A stretch of 64,000 bases of DNA, taken from the NCBI GenBank assembly GCA_000711775.1, contig ARYC01000441.1, positions 62,001 to 126,000 of the forward strand, read 5' to 3'. The notes under the pieces are model-generated. The model saw only the letters and a list, made by a program, of their open reading frames with translations. It was not told the DNA's origin and searched no databases. This document shows, in pieces, positions 48,207 to 60,981 of this stretch. Source of the stretch: Oxytricha trifallax (Eukaryota; Ciliophora; Spirotrichea; Sporadotrichida; Oxytrichidae). Made by a program: the position numbers and the translations under genes. Position 1 is the first letter of the stretch. Each line of letters begins with the position of its first letter.

Positions 48207-49988
48207 ATGGATATGAGAGAGGTATAAATTTTTGAAAACCAAGTCAATATATTCCTTGGTAACATAGAAAATTTTATTATTAATACGCATGTAAGACAAA
48301 ATTGGAATAGTGCAACATCCATGACAAAGCAATAATGTAAATGGATTAAGTGTCTAAGCTTTATTGAAGCACTAGGCAATTAACAAAGTGGTTCAATTTC
48401 TCAAAAATGCTTAAAATTTTTGAAATCCATAATTGAAGAAAATCTAGTCCAAAATCAAAACTCTTCAATGATAAGACTTTAAAAGAATTAATAAAATTAA
48501 TATTTGGTCAGTCAAGAAGTTATAGAAATCTTTTAACAGCAAAATTAATAGAAAAAATATTACAAATAAAAGCAGAAGTTGAAGTATTTTTCAAAAAGAA
48601 AATCAAAAACTAACTAAGGATACAGTGACGAATTTGTGATTGACATATTTATGGGACTCAATGATGATATTTCAAAGTTAATTCCAAAATTTAAGTGGCT
48701 TAAATAAATGTCAGATTTAATTTAAAGTGCAATTTGGGAGAAGAACATAAAGTCTAAGTATCCTCGCTTATTAAAAATCTTTCCATAAGTATAATTTAAT
48801 TAATAAAATGTTAGTAAACCAAGCAAAAAAAGAGAAAGATCTTAACAAACTCAATAATAAATTCAAGCTTAAGATTCAGGTGAAAACATAGATAATCATG
48901 ATCTCATCATAACAAAATTCAAGGGCTATAATCTTAGTTTCATAAAAGTATATTGAAGGCCTCAAAAATAAGAATATGATGTAATAGAATCTTCCAAGTT
49001 AATCAAATTAAACTTATTTTCATGTTAAAATTAATCAGCACTGCCATCAAATTTACACTACAAATCTCCATTTTCAGTCAACATGTTCCAGCAACAAAAT
49101 CGTGTTCAAAATCTGGGAAATCAGAATATTATGAGTTTTCAACAAAATCGAGAATCAATTTATAGAGAAATACAAATTAAAGACAATTAAGGGGAAAATC
49201 AAAATTATCATGGAATTAAAAATTAGTTAAGTGTTTTGGATATTAATCAATAAAATAACAACAACAATAATTAGAGAATTTTAGATAATCAAGATTAACT
49301 TAATGATTAATAATAAGATTAAATTGAGCAAGAAGTAGATCATGATTAAAACTAAATTAATTACACGAAGAAGATTATGGTGAATATTAAAATGATTTAC
49401 TTGAAGGAATTAACTAACATTAGTAGGATAATTAAGACGATGAAGATTAAAACGGGAATCGAAGCGAAGATGACAATAATCAAGATGAAGATAACGAAAG
49501 TGATGATGTTTTAATAGTTGCTCATACTGTAGCTGACTACAGTCCTTCCTTAGCTAATGGCCTTTATTGTACCATCACATTGTTTGTTATAAACAGTTTC
49601 TTCATGCCAAGGACTTATTTACTCTGTTGCACTTACTCCTTGGCTTTTTTGGATATAATGAGTTTGTCCAAGTTAGAGTTTACTTTTTTCATGTTTTTCA
49701 ATCTTCATGTCTACAAGACATTCGTAAACACCCTACATATGAAAAACTGCATAATAATGAATAGAGAGGGGACCGTCTAGGTTTTCATAGGTAGTGAGGA
49801 ACCACAGACTATTAGACCTTGACAACAAGACCTAAATAGAGGTAATAGCTAATATGATATGGCTAGATGACAGAATAAGAGGACTGGAGGCAAACGAATA
49901 CTACCAAAAAGTCAAGAAGTTATTCAAAATAACGTATGTCAAGAAACAACAAATAAGAGCAGCTGAAGTTGATACACAACAGAAGTGA
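48207..49988 (+). CDS. Array gene, long form (unit 1), unrecognised
   Basis: Under the ciliate code a frame opens at an ATG at 48,207 (MDMREVQIFENQ; alternative ATG 48,321). It encodes a region of about 150 residues (SDEFVIDIFMGLNDD, IPKFKWLKQMSDLIQSA), then a basic, Q-rich part and FKGYNLSFIKVY. A TGA (48,954-48,956) stands in frame, but the same frame continues through a possible second start at 49,083 (MFQQQNRVQNLGNQ), with Q/N-rich and then acidic sequence. A 35-nt intron (49,508-49,542) leads to YKQFLHAKDLFTLLHLLLG and FVQVRVYFFHVFQ. A 41-nt intron (49,775-49,815) leads to IANMIWLDDRIRGLEANEY, ending at the TGA at 49,986-49,988. One frame change near 49.35 kb is unexplained. No family recognised. 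Confidence 0.55.
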
Positions 49989-50092
49989 ATAAAGAAGCTT
50001 AACATTCAAAATCATGAATGATATGCTCTGAATATATAAAGAGTGCATTTGCATTTTTGTATTTTATTTGCCTACAGTTATTATCTATCTAT

Positions 50093-50232
50093 CAATCAAA
50101 ACACCCAAAACCCCTTAATGAGTTTATATATATCTGGAACCGTAATATGATTAAAATATTCCAGATGTGTACCTGGAATTCCAGTTATAAATCAGGAATT
50201 CCAGTTTAAAACTGGAATAAAATTTATACTTC
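50093..50232. repeat. TBE terminus stub and palindrome tract at unit junction
   Basis: A degenerate CAAAACACCCAAAACCCC followed by TTAATGAG...TTTATA matches the first 30 or so bases of the TBE that follows unit 7, then stops. CTGGAATTCCAG palindromes follow, then TATACTTCATT. The same arrangement recurs near 51,927, 53,761, 55,592, 57,426 and 59,259. Confidence 0.85.
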
Positions 50233-50916
50233 ATTATTATAGATAAAATTGTTCATATTATTTTGTATTAAAATTTTTCAAATTTTTTAATGTATAATTT
50301 AAATGAATCTAAATAGAGAGTTAATCTAATCAAACACTTTATAATAATAACAAATTGAATATTTTTTTTTTAATATTGCATTTAAAATCTTTTAGATAAA
50401 TTAAACAACTTACTCAATAGTTTTAATTAGATGTAAGAAAAGAAAAACTTATTTAAAATATATATATATACCAAAAAGGATTATGAGTAATTTCAAATGA
50501 GGAAGAGTATTATTTAAATATTCAATCCTTTGGATATAGATAATTATATAATTAAAAATTAATAATAATAATAATATTATATCAAGTCCTAGTATCCTCG
50601 CTTATTAAAAATCTTTCCATAAGTATAATTTAATTAATAAAATGTTAGTAAACCAAGCAAAAAAAGAGAAAGATCTTAACAAACTCAATAATAAATTCAA
50701 GCTTAAGATTCAGGTGAAAACATAGATAATCATGATCTCATCATAACAAAATTCAAGGGCTATAATCTTAGTTTCATAAAAGTATATTGAAGGCCTCAAA
50801 AATAAGAATATGATGTAATAGAATCTTCCAAGTTAATCAAATTAAACTTATTTTCATGTTAAAATTAATCAGCACTGCCATCAAATTTACACTACAAATC
50901 TCCATTTTCAGTCAAC

Positions 50917-51832
50917 ATGTTCCAGCAACAAAATCGTGTTCAAAATCTGGGAAATCAGAATATTATGAGTTTTCAACAAAATCGAGAATCAATTTATAGA
51001 GAAATACAAATTAAAGACAATTAAGGGGAAAATCAAAATTATCATGGAATTAAAAATTAGTTAAGTGTTTTGGATATTAATCAATAAAATAACAACAACA
51101 ATAATTAGAGAATTTTAGATAATCAAGATTAACTTAATGATTAATAATAAGATTAAATTGAGCAAGAAGTAGATCATGATTAAAACTAAATTAATTACAC
51201 GAAGAAGATTATGGTGAATATTAAAATGATTTACTTGAAGGAATTAACTAACATTAGTAGGATAATTAAGACGATGAAGATTAAAACGGGAATCGAAGCG
51301 AAGATGACAATAATCAAGATGAAGATAACGAAAGTGATGATGTTTTAATAGTTGCTCATACTGTAGCTGACTACAGTCCTTCCTTAGCTAATGGCCTTTA
51401 TTGTACCATCACATTGTTTGTTATAAACAGTTTCTTCATGCCAAGGACTTATTTACTCTGTTGCACTTACTCCTTGGCTTTTTTGGATATAATGAGTTTG
51501 TCCAAGTTAGAGTTTACTTTTTTCATGTTTTTCAATCTTCATGTCTACAAGACATTCGTAAACACCCTACATATGAAAAACTGCAAAATAATGAATAGAG
51601 AGGGGACCGTCTAGGTTTTCATAGGTAGTGAGGAACCACAGATTAGTAGACCTTGACAACAAGACCTAAATAAAGGTAATAGCTAATATGATATGGCTAG
51701 ATGACAGAATAAGAGGACTGGAGGCAAACGAATACTACCAAAAAGTCAAGAAGTTATTCAAAATAACATATGTCAAGAAACAACAAATAAGAGCAGCTGA
51801 AGTTGATACACAACAGAAGTGAATAAAGAAGC
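50917..51832 (+). CDS. Array gene, N-terminally deleted (unit 2)
   Basis: It has the same exons as unit 1 from MFQQQNRVQ onward; the spacing from that ATG to the next exon landmark is 484 bp in every unit. The deletion junction upstream (AATATTATATCAAGTCCTAG) keeps the frame open but has no obvious ATG, so 50,917 is the likely start. The last exon is close to unit 1's. TGA at 51,830-51,832. Confidence 0.5.
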
Positions 51833-52746
51833 TTAACATTCAAAATCAGGAATGATATGCTCTGAATATATACAGAGTGCATTTGCATTTTTGTATTTTA
51901 TTTACCTACAGTTATTATCTATCGATCAAAACCCCCAAAACCCCTTAATGAGGTTATTATATATCTGGAACCGTAATATGATTAAAATATTCCAGATGTG
52001 TACCTGGAATTCCAGTTATATATCAGGAATTCCAGTTTAAAACTGGAATATAATTATATTTCATTAATTTAGAAAATATCGTTTATATTATTTTTTATTA
52101 AAATTATTGAAAATTTTTAATGAATAATTTTAATTAATATAAATAGATAGTTAATCTAATCAAACACTTTATAATAATAACAAATTGAATATTTTTTTTT
52201 TAATATTGCATTTAAAATCTTTTAGATAAATTAAACAACTTACTCAATAGTTTTAATTAGATGTAAGAAAAGAAAAACTTATTTAAAATATATATATATA
52301 CCAAAAAGGATTATGAGTAATTTCAAATGAGGAAGAGTATTATTTAAATATTCAATCCTTTGGATATAGATAATTATATAATTAAAAATTAATAATAATA
52401 ATAATATTATATCAAGTCCTAGTATCCTCGCTTATTAAAAATCTTTCCATAAGTATAATTTAATTAATAAAATGTTAGTAAACCAAGCAAAAAAAGAGAA
52501 AGATCTTAACAAACTCAATAATAAATTCAAGCTTAAGATTCAGGTGAAAACATAGATAATCATGATCTCATCATAACAAAATTCAAGGGCTATAATCTTA
52601 GTTTCATAAAAGTATATTGAAGGCCTCAAAAATAAGAATATGATGTAATAGAATCTTCCAAGTTAATCAAATTAAACTTATTTTCATGTTAAAATTAATC
52701 AGCACTGCCATCAAATTTACACTACAAATCTCCATTTTCAGTCAAC

Positions 52747-53652
52747 ATGTTCCAGCAACAAAATCGTGTTCAAAATCTGGGAAATCAGAATATTATGAGT
52801 TTTCAACAAAATCGAGAATCAATTTATAGAGAAATACAAATTAAAGACAATTAAGGGGAAAATCAAAATTATCATGGAATTAAAAATTAGTTAAGTGTTT
52901 TGGATATTAATCAATAAAATAACAACAACAATAATTAGAGAATTTTAGATAATCAAGATTAACTTAATGATTAATAATAAGATTAAATTGAGCAAGAAGT
53001 AGATCATGATTAAAACTAAATTAATTACACGAAGAAGATTATGGTGAATATTAAAATGATTTACTTGAAGGAATTAACTAACATTAGTAGGATAATTAAG
53101 ACGATGAAGATTAAAACGGGAATCGAAGCGAAGATGACAATAATCAAGATGAAGATAACGAAAGTGATGATGTTTTAATAGTTGCTCATACTGTAGCTGA
53201 CTACAGTCCTTCCTTAGCTAATGGCCTTTATTGTACCATCACATTGTTTGTTATAAACAGTTTCTTCATGCCAAGGACTTATTTACTCTGTTGCACTTAC
53301 TCCTTGGCTTTTTTGGATATAATGAGTTTGTCCAAGTTAGAGTTTACTTTTTTCATGTTTTTCAATCTTCATGTCTACAAGACATTCGTAAACACCCTAC
53401 ATATGAAAAACTGCATAATAATGAATAGAGAGGGGACCGTCTAGTTTTTCATAGGTAGTGAGGAACCACAAATTAGTAGACCTTGACAACAAGACCTAAA
53501 TAAATGTAATAGCTAATTTGATATAGCTATATGACAGAATAAGAGGACTGGAGGCATACGGATGCTACCAAAAGGTCAAGAAGTTATTCAAAATAACATA
53601 TGTCAAGAAAAAACAAATAAGAGAAGCTGAAGTTGATACACAACAGAAGTGA
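52747..53652 (+). CDS. Array gene, N-terminally deleted (unit 3)
   Basis: Same structure as unit 2. The last exon carries a distinct variant, RIRGLEAYGCYQKVKK with IREAEVD, shared only with unit 7. The intron before it ends at AAATTAG. Stop TGA at 53,650-53,652. The frame is intact under the ciliate code. Confidence 0.5.
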
Positions 53653-54581
53653 AAAAAGAAGCTCAACATTCAAAATCATGAATGATATGCTCTGAATATA
53701 TACAGAGTGCATTTGCATTTTTGTATTTTAATTACCTACAGTTATTATCTATCCATCAATCAAAACCCAAAACCCCTTAAATGAGGTTTTATATATATCT
53801 GGAACCGTAATATGATTAAAATATTCCAGATGTGTAGCTGGAATTCCAGTTATAAATCTGGAATTCCAGTTTAAAACTGGAATAAAATTTATACTTCATT
53901 ATTATAAATAAAATTGTTCATATTATTTTTTATTAAAATTTTTACAAATTTTTTAATATATAATTTAAATGAATCTAATAGAGAGTTAATCTAATCAAAC
54001 ACTTTATAATAATAACAAATTGAATATTTTTTTTTTAATATTGCATTTAAAATCTTTTAGATAAATTAAACAACTTACTCAATAGTTTTAATTAGATGTA
54101 AGAAAAGAAAAACTTATTTAAAATATATATATATACCAAAAAGGATTATGAGTAATTTCAAATGAGGAAGAGTATTATTTAAATATTCAATCCTTTGGAT
54201 ATAGATAATTATATAATTAAAAATTAATAATAATAATAATATTATATCAAGTCCTAGTATCCTCGCTTATTAAAAATCTTTCCATAAGTATAATTTAATT
54301 AATAAAATGTTAGTAAACCAAGCAAAAAAAGAGAAAGATCTTAACAAACTCAATAATAAATTCAAGCTTAAGATTCAGGTGAAAACATAGATAATCATGA
54401 TCTCATCATAACAAAATTCAAGGGCTATAATCTTAGTTTCATAAAAGTATATTGAAGGCCTCAAAAATAAGAATATGATGTAATAGAATCTTCCAAGTTA
54501 ATCAAATTAAACTTATTTTCATGTTAAAATTAATCAGCACTGCCATCAAATTTACACTACAAATCTCCATTTTCAGTCAAC

Positions 54582-55497
54582 ATGTTCCAGCAACAAAATC
54601 GTGTTCAAAATCTGGGAAATCAGAATATTATGAGTTTTCAACAAAATCGAGAATCAATTTATAGAGAAATACAAATTAAAGACAATTAAGGGGAAAATCA
54701 AAATTATCATGGAATTAAAAATTAGTTAAGTGTTTTGGATATTAATCAATAAAATAACAACAACAATAATTAGAGAATTTTAGATAATCAAGATTAACTT
54801 AATGATTAATAATAAGATTAAATTGAGCAAGAAGTAGATCATGATTAAAACTAAATTAATTACACGAAGAAGATTATGGTGAATATTAAAATGATTTACT
54901 TGAAGGAATTAACTAACATTAGTAGGATAATTAAGACGATGAAGATTAAAACGGGAATCGAAGCGAAGATGACAATAATCAAGATGAAGATAACGAAAGT
55001 GATGATGTTTTAATAGTTGCTCATACTGTAGCTGACTACAGTCCTTCCTTAGCTAATGGCCTTTATTGTACCATCACATTGTTTGTTATAAACAGTTTCT
55101 TCATGCCAAGGACTTATTTACTCTGTTGCACTTACTCCTTGGCTTTTTTGGATATAATGAGTTTGTCCAAGTTAGAGTTTACTTTTTTCATGTTTTTCAA
55201 TCTTCATGTCTACAAGACATTCGTAAACACCCTACATATGAAAAACTGCATAATAATGAATAGAGAGGGGACCGTCTAGTTTTTCATAGGTAGTGAGGAA
55301 CCACAAATTAGTAGACCTTGACAACAAGACCTAAGTAAATGTAATAGCTAATATGATATGGCTAGATGACAGAATAAGAGAACTGTAGGCAAACGAATAC
55401 TACCAAAAAGTCAAGAAGTTATTCAAAATAACGTATGTCAAGAAACAACAAATAAGAGCAGCTGAAGTTGATACACAACAGAAGTGAATAAAGAAGC
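54582..55497 (+). CDS. Array gene, N-terminally deleted (unit 4)
   Basis: Same structure as unit 2. The last exon has RIRELQANEYYQKVKK, one substitution pair away from unit 1. Stop TGA at 55,495-55,497. The TBE stub of this unit (55,592-55,608) is an exact CAAAACCCCAAAACCCC. Confidence 0.5.
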
Positions 55498-56413
55498 TTA
55501 ACATTCAAAATCATGAATGATATGCTCTGAATATATAAAGAGTGCATTTGCATTTTTGTATTTTATTTGCCTACAGTTATTATCCATCAATCAAAACCCC
55601 AAAACCCCTTTAATGAGGTTTATATATATCTGGAACCGTAATATGATTAAAATATTCCAGATGTGTACCTGGAATTCCAGTTATAAATCTGGAATTCCAG
55701 TTTAAAACTGGAATAAAATTTATACTTCATTATTATAGATAAAATTGTTCATATTATTTTGTATTAAAATTTTTGCAAATTTTTTAATATATAATTTAAA
55801 TGAATCTAAATAGAGAGTTAATCTAATCAAACACTTTATAATAATAACAAATTGAATATTTTTTTTTTAATATTGCATTTAAAATCTTTTAGATAAATTA
55901 AACAACTTACTCAATAGTTTTAATTAGATGTAAGAAAAGAAAAACTTATTTAAAATATATATATATACCAAAAAGGATTATGAGTAATTTCAAATGAGGA
56001 AGAGTATTATTTAAATATTCAATCCTTTGGATATAGATAATTATATAATTAAAAATTAATAATAATAATAATATTATATCAAGTCCTAGTATCCTCGCTT
56101 ATTAAAAATCTTTCCATAAGTATAATTTAATTAATAAAATGTTAGTAAACCAAGCAAAAAAAGAGAAAGATCTTAACAAACTCAATAATAAATTCAAGCT
56201 TAAGATTCAGGTGAAAACATAGATAATCATGATCTCATCATAACAAAATTCAAGGGCTATAATCTTAGTTTCATAAAAGTATATTGAAGGCCTCAAAAAT
56301 AAGAATATGATGTAATAGAATCTTCCAAGTTAATCAAATTAAACTTATTTTCATGTTAAAATTAATCAGCACTGCCATCAAATTTACACTACAAATCTCC
56401 ATTTTCAGTCAAC

Positions 56414-57319
56414 ATGTTCCAGCAACAAAATCGTGTTCAAAATCTGGGAAATCAGAATATTATGAGTTTTCAACAAAATCGAGAATCAATTTATAGAGAA
56501 ATACAAATTAAAGACAATTAAGGGGAAAATCAAAATTATCATGGAATTAAAAATTAGTTAAGTGTTTTGGATATTAATCAATAAAATAACAACAACAATA
56601 ATTAGAGAATTTTAGATAATCAAGATTAACTTAATGATTAATAATAAGATTAAATTGAGCAAGAAGTAGATCATGATTAAAACTAAATTAATTACACGAA
56701 GAAGATTATGGTGAATATTAAAATGATTTACTTGAAGGAATTAACTAACATTAGTAGGATAATTAAGACGATGAAGATTAAAACGGGAATCGAAGCGAAG
56801 ATGACAATAATCAAGATGAAGATAACGAAAGTGATGATGTTTTAATAGTTGCTCATACTGTAGCTGACTACAGTCCTTCCTTAGCTAATGGCCTTTATTG
56901 TACCATCACATTGTTTGTTATAAACAGTTTCTTCATGCCAAGGACTTATTTACTCTGTTGCACTTACTCCTTGGCTTTTTTGGATATAATGAGTTTGTCC
57001 AAGTTAGAGTTTACTTTTTTCATGTTTTTCAATCTTCATGTCTACAAGACATTCGTAAACACCCTACATATGAAAAACTGCATAATAATGAATAGAGAGG
57101 GGACCGTCTAGTTTTTCATAGGTAGTGAGGAACCACAAATTAGTAGACCTTGACAACAAGACCTAAATAAATGTAATAGCTAATATGATATGGCTAGATG
57201 ACAGAATAAGAGGACTGGAGGCAAACGTTTACAATCAAAAAGTCAAGTAGTTATTCAAAATAACGTATATCAAAAAGCAACAAATAAGAGCAGCTGAAGT
57301 TGATACACAACAGAAGTGA
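56414..57319 (+). CDS. Array gene, N-terminally deleted (unit 5)
   Basis: Same structure. The last exon has RGLEANVYNQKVKQLF, a variant shared with unit 6. Stop TGA at 57,317-57,319. Confidence 0.5.
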
Positions 57320-58246
57320 ATAAAGAAGCTTAACATTCAAAATCATGAATGATATGCTCTGAATATATACAGAGTGCATTTGCATTTTTGTATTTTATTT
57401 GCCTATAGTTATTATCTACTCATATCAAAACCCCCAAAACCCTTAATGAGGTTTATATATATCTGGAACCGTAATATGATTAAAATATTCCAGATGTGTA
57501 CCTGGAATTCCAGTTATAAATCTGGAATTCCAGTTTAAAACTGGAATAAAATTTATACTTCATTATTATAGATAAAATTGTTCATATTATTTTGTATTAA
57601 AATTTTTACAAATTTTTTAATATATAATTTAAATGAATCTAAATAGAGAGTTAATCTAATCAAACACTTTATAATAATAACAAATTGAATATTTTTTTTT
57701 TAATATTGCATTTAAAATCTTTTAGATAAATTAAACAACTTACTCAATAGTTTTAATTAGATGTAAGAAAAGAAAAACTTATTTAAAATATATATATATA
57801 CCAAAAAGGATTATGAGTAATTTCAAATGAGGAAGAGTATTATTTAAATATTCAATCCTTTGGATATAGATAATTATATAATTAAAAATTAATAATAATA
57901 ATAATATTATATCAAGTCCTAGTATCCTCGCTTATTAAAAATCTTTCCATAAGTATAATTTAATTAATAAAATGTTAGTAAACCAAGCAAAAAAAGAGAA
58001 AGATCTTAACAAACTCAATAATAAATTCAAGCTTAAGATTCAGGTGAAAACATAGATAATCATGATCTCATCATAACAAAATTCAAGGGCTATAATCTTA
58101 GTTTCATAAAAGTATATTGAAGGCCTCAAAAATAAGAATATGATGTAATAGAATCTTCCAAGTTAATCAAATTAAACTTATTTTCATGTTAAAATTAATC
58201 AGCACTGCCATCAAATTTACACTACAAATCTCCATTTTCAGTCAAC

Positions 58247-59152
58247 ATGTTCCAGCAACAAAATCGTGTTCAAAATCTGGGAAATCAGAATATTATGAGT
58301 TTTCAACAAAATCGAGAATCAATTTATAGAGAAATACAAATTAAAGACAATTAAGGGGAAAATCAAAATTATCATGGAATTAAAAATTAGTTAAGTGTTT
58401 TGGATATTAATCAATAAAATAACAACAACAATAATTAGAGAATTTTAGATAATCAAGATTAACTTAATGATTAATAATAAGATTAAATTGAGCAAGAAGT
58501 AGATCATGATTAAAACTAAATTAATTACACGAAGAAGATTATGGTGAATATTAAAATGATTTACTTGAAGGAATTAACTAACATTAGTAGGATAATTAAG
58601 ACGATGAAGATTAAAACGGGAATCGAAGCGAAGATGACAATAATCAAGATGAAGATAACGAAAGTGATGATGTTTTAATAGTTGCTCATACTGTAGCTGA
58701 CTACAGTCCTTCCTTAGCTAATGGCCTTTATTGTACCATCACATTGTTTGTTATAAACAGTTTCTTCATGCCAAGGACTTATTTACTCTGTTGCACTTAC
58801 TCCTTGGCTTTTTTGGATATAATGAGTTTGTCCAAGTTAGAGTTTACTTTTTTCATGTTTTTCAATCTTCATGTCTACAAGACATTCGTAAACACCCTAC
58901 ACATGAAAAACTGCATAATAATGAATAGAGAGGGGACCGTCTAGGTTTTTATAGGTAGTGAGGAACCAACGACTATTAGACCTTGACAACAAGTCTTTAA
59001 TAGAGGTAATAGCTAATATGATATGGCTAGATGACAGAATAAGAGGACTGGAGGCAAACGTTTACAATCAAAAAGTCAAGTAGTTATTCAAAATAACGTA
59101 TATCAAAAAGCAACAAATAAGAGCAGCTGAAGTTGATACACAACAGAAGTGA
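58247..59152 (+). CDS. Array gene, N-terminally deleted (unit 6)
   Basis: Same structure. The last exon has the unit-5-type NVYNQKVKQ variant but a unique start (NKSLIEVIANM). The exon-2 copy has one Y-to-H change (KHPTHEKL). Stop TGA at 59,150-59,152. Confidence 0.5.
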
Positions 59153-60075
59153 ATAAAGAAGCTTAACATTCAAAATCATGAATGATATGCTCTGAATATA
59201 TACAGAGTGCATTTGCATTTTTGTATTTTATTTGCCTATAGTTATTATCTATCAATCAAAACCCAAAACCCTTAATGAGGTTTATATATATCTGGAACCG
59301 TAATATGATTAAAATATTCCAGATGTGTACCTGGAATTCCAGTTATAAATCTGGAATTCCAGTTTAAAACTGGAATAAAATTTATACTTCATTAATATAG
59401 AAAATATTGTTCATATTATTTTTTATTAAAATTATTACAAAATTTTTAATATATAATTTAAATTAATCTAAATAGATAGTTAATCTAATCAAACACTTTA
59501 TAATAATAACAAATTGAATATTTTTTTTTTAATATTGCATTTAAAATCTTTTAGATAAATTAAACAACTTACTCAATAGTTTTAATTAGATGTAAGAAAA
59601 GAAAAACTTATTTAAAATATATATATATACCAAAAAGGATTATGAGTAATTTCAAATGAGGAAGAGTATTATTTAAATATTCAATCCTTTGGATATAGAT
59701 AATTATATAATTAAAAATTAATAATAATAATAATATTATATCAAGTCCTAGTATCCTCGCTTATTAAAAATCTTTCCATAAGTATAATTTAATTAATAAA
59801 ATGTTAGTAAACCAAGCAAAAAAAGAGAAAGATCTTAACAAACTCAATAATAAATTCAAGCTTAAGATTCAGGTGAAAACATAGATAATCATGATCTCAT
59901 CATAACAAAATTCAAGGGCTATAATCTTAGTTTCATAAAAGTATATTGAAGGCCTCAAAAATAAGAATATGATGTAATAGAATCTTCCAAGTTAATCAAA
60001 TTAAACTTATTTTCATGTTAAAATTAATCAGCACTGCCATCAAATTTACACTACAAATCTCCATTTTCAGTCAAC

Positions 60076-60981
60076 ATGTTCCAGCAACAAAATCGTGTTC
60101 AAAATCTGGGAAATCAGAATATTATGAGTTTTCAACAAAATCGAGAATCAATTTATAGAGAAATACAAATTAAAGACAATTAAGGGGAAAATCAAAATTA
60201 TCATGGAATTAAAAATTAGTTAAGTGTTTTGGATATTAATCAATAAAATAACAACAACAATAATTAGAGAATTTTAGATAATCAAGATTAACTTAATGAT
60301 TAATAATAAGATTAAATTGAGCAAGAAGTAGATCATGATTAAAACTAAATTAATTACACGAAGAAGATTATGGTGAATATTAAAATGATTTACTTGAAGG
60401 AATTAACTAACATTAGTAGGATAATTAAGACGATGAAGATTAAAACGGGAATCGAAGCGAAGATGACAATAATCAAGATGAAGATAACGAAAGTGATGAT
60501 GTTTTAATAGTTGCTCATACTGTAGCTGACTACAGTCCTTCCTTAGCTAATGGCCTTTATTGTACCATCACATTGTTTGTTATAAACAGTTTCTTCTTGC
60601 CAAGGACTTATTTCTTCTGTTGCACTTACTCCTTGGCTTTTTTGGATATAATGAGTTTGTCCAAGTTAGAGTTTACTTTTTTCATGTTTTTCAATCTTCA
60701 TGTCTACAAGACATTCGTAAACACCCTACATATGAAAAACTGCATAATAATGAATAGAGAGGGGACCGTCTAGTTTTTCATAGGTAGTGAGGAACCACAA
60801 ATTAGTAGACCTTGACAACAAGACCTAAATAAATGTAATAGCTAATTTGATATAGCTATATGACAGAATAAGAGGACTGGAGGCATACGGATGCTACCAA
60901 AAGGTCAAGAAGTTATTCAAAATAACATATGTCAAGAAAAAACAAATAAGAGAAGCTGAAGTTGATACACAACAGAAGTGA
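60076..60981 (+). CDS. Array gene, N-terminally deleted (unit 7)
   Basis: Same structure. Exon 2 has small changes (FLLAKDLFLLLH instead of FLHAKDLFTLLH). The last exon is the unit-3-type variant. Stop TGA at 60,979-60,981. The unit then runs into a whole TBE instead of a stub. Confidence 0.5.

Noticed and set aside
48069..48332. Minus-strand ORF in unit 1 (MLCHGCC...)
   Set aside because: It is largely antisense to the start of the array gene and AT-rich spacer and is absent from units 2-7. No coding character.
49567..49764. Short ORF starting MYHHIVCYKQF in each repeat unit as a separate small protein
   Set aside because: A GT...AG intron just upstream (49,508-49,542) joins this frame to an acidic exon, and TAG downstream is glutamine, so it is an internal exon rather than a 65-residue gene.
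49580..49780. Overlapping hydrophobic ORF starting MFVINSFFMPR in each unit
   Set aside because: It lies in another frame of the same exon. It looks like a membrane protein only because the frame is T-rich, and it ignores the plausible introns.
50093..50125. C4A4 repeats in the array read as chromosome ends
   Set aside because: They are internal, short, degenerate and followed by TBE subterminal sequence, so they are transposon-end remnants.
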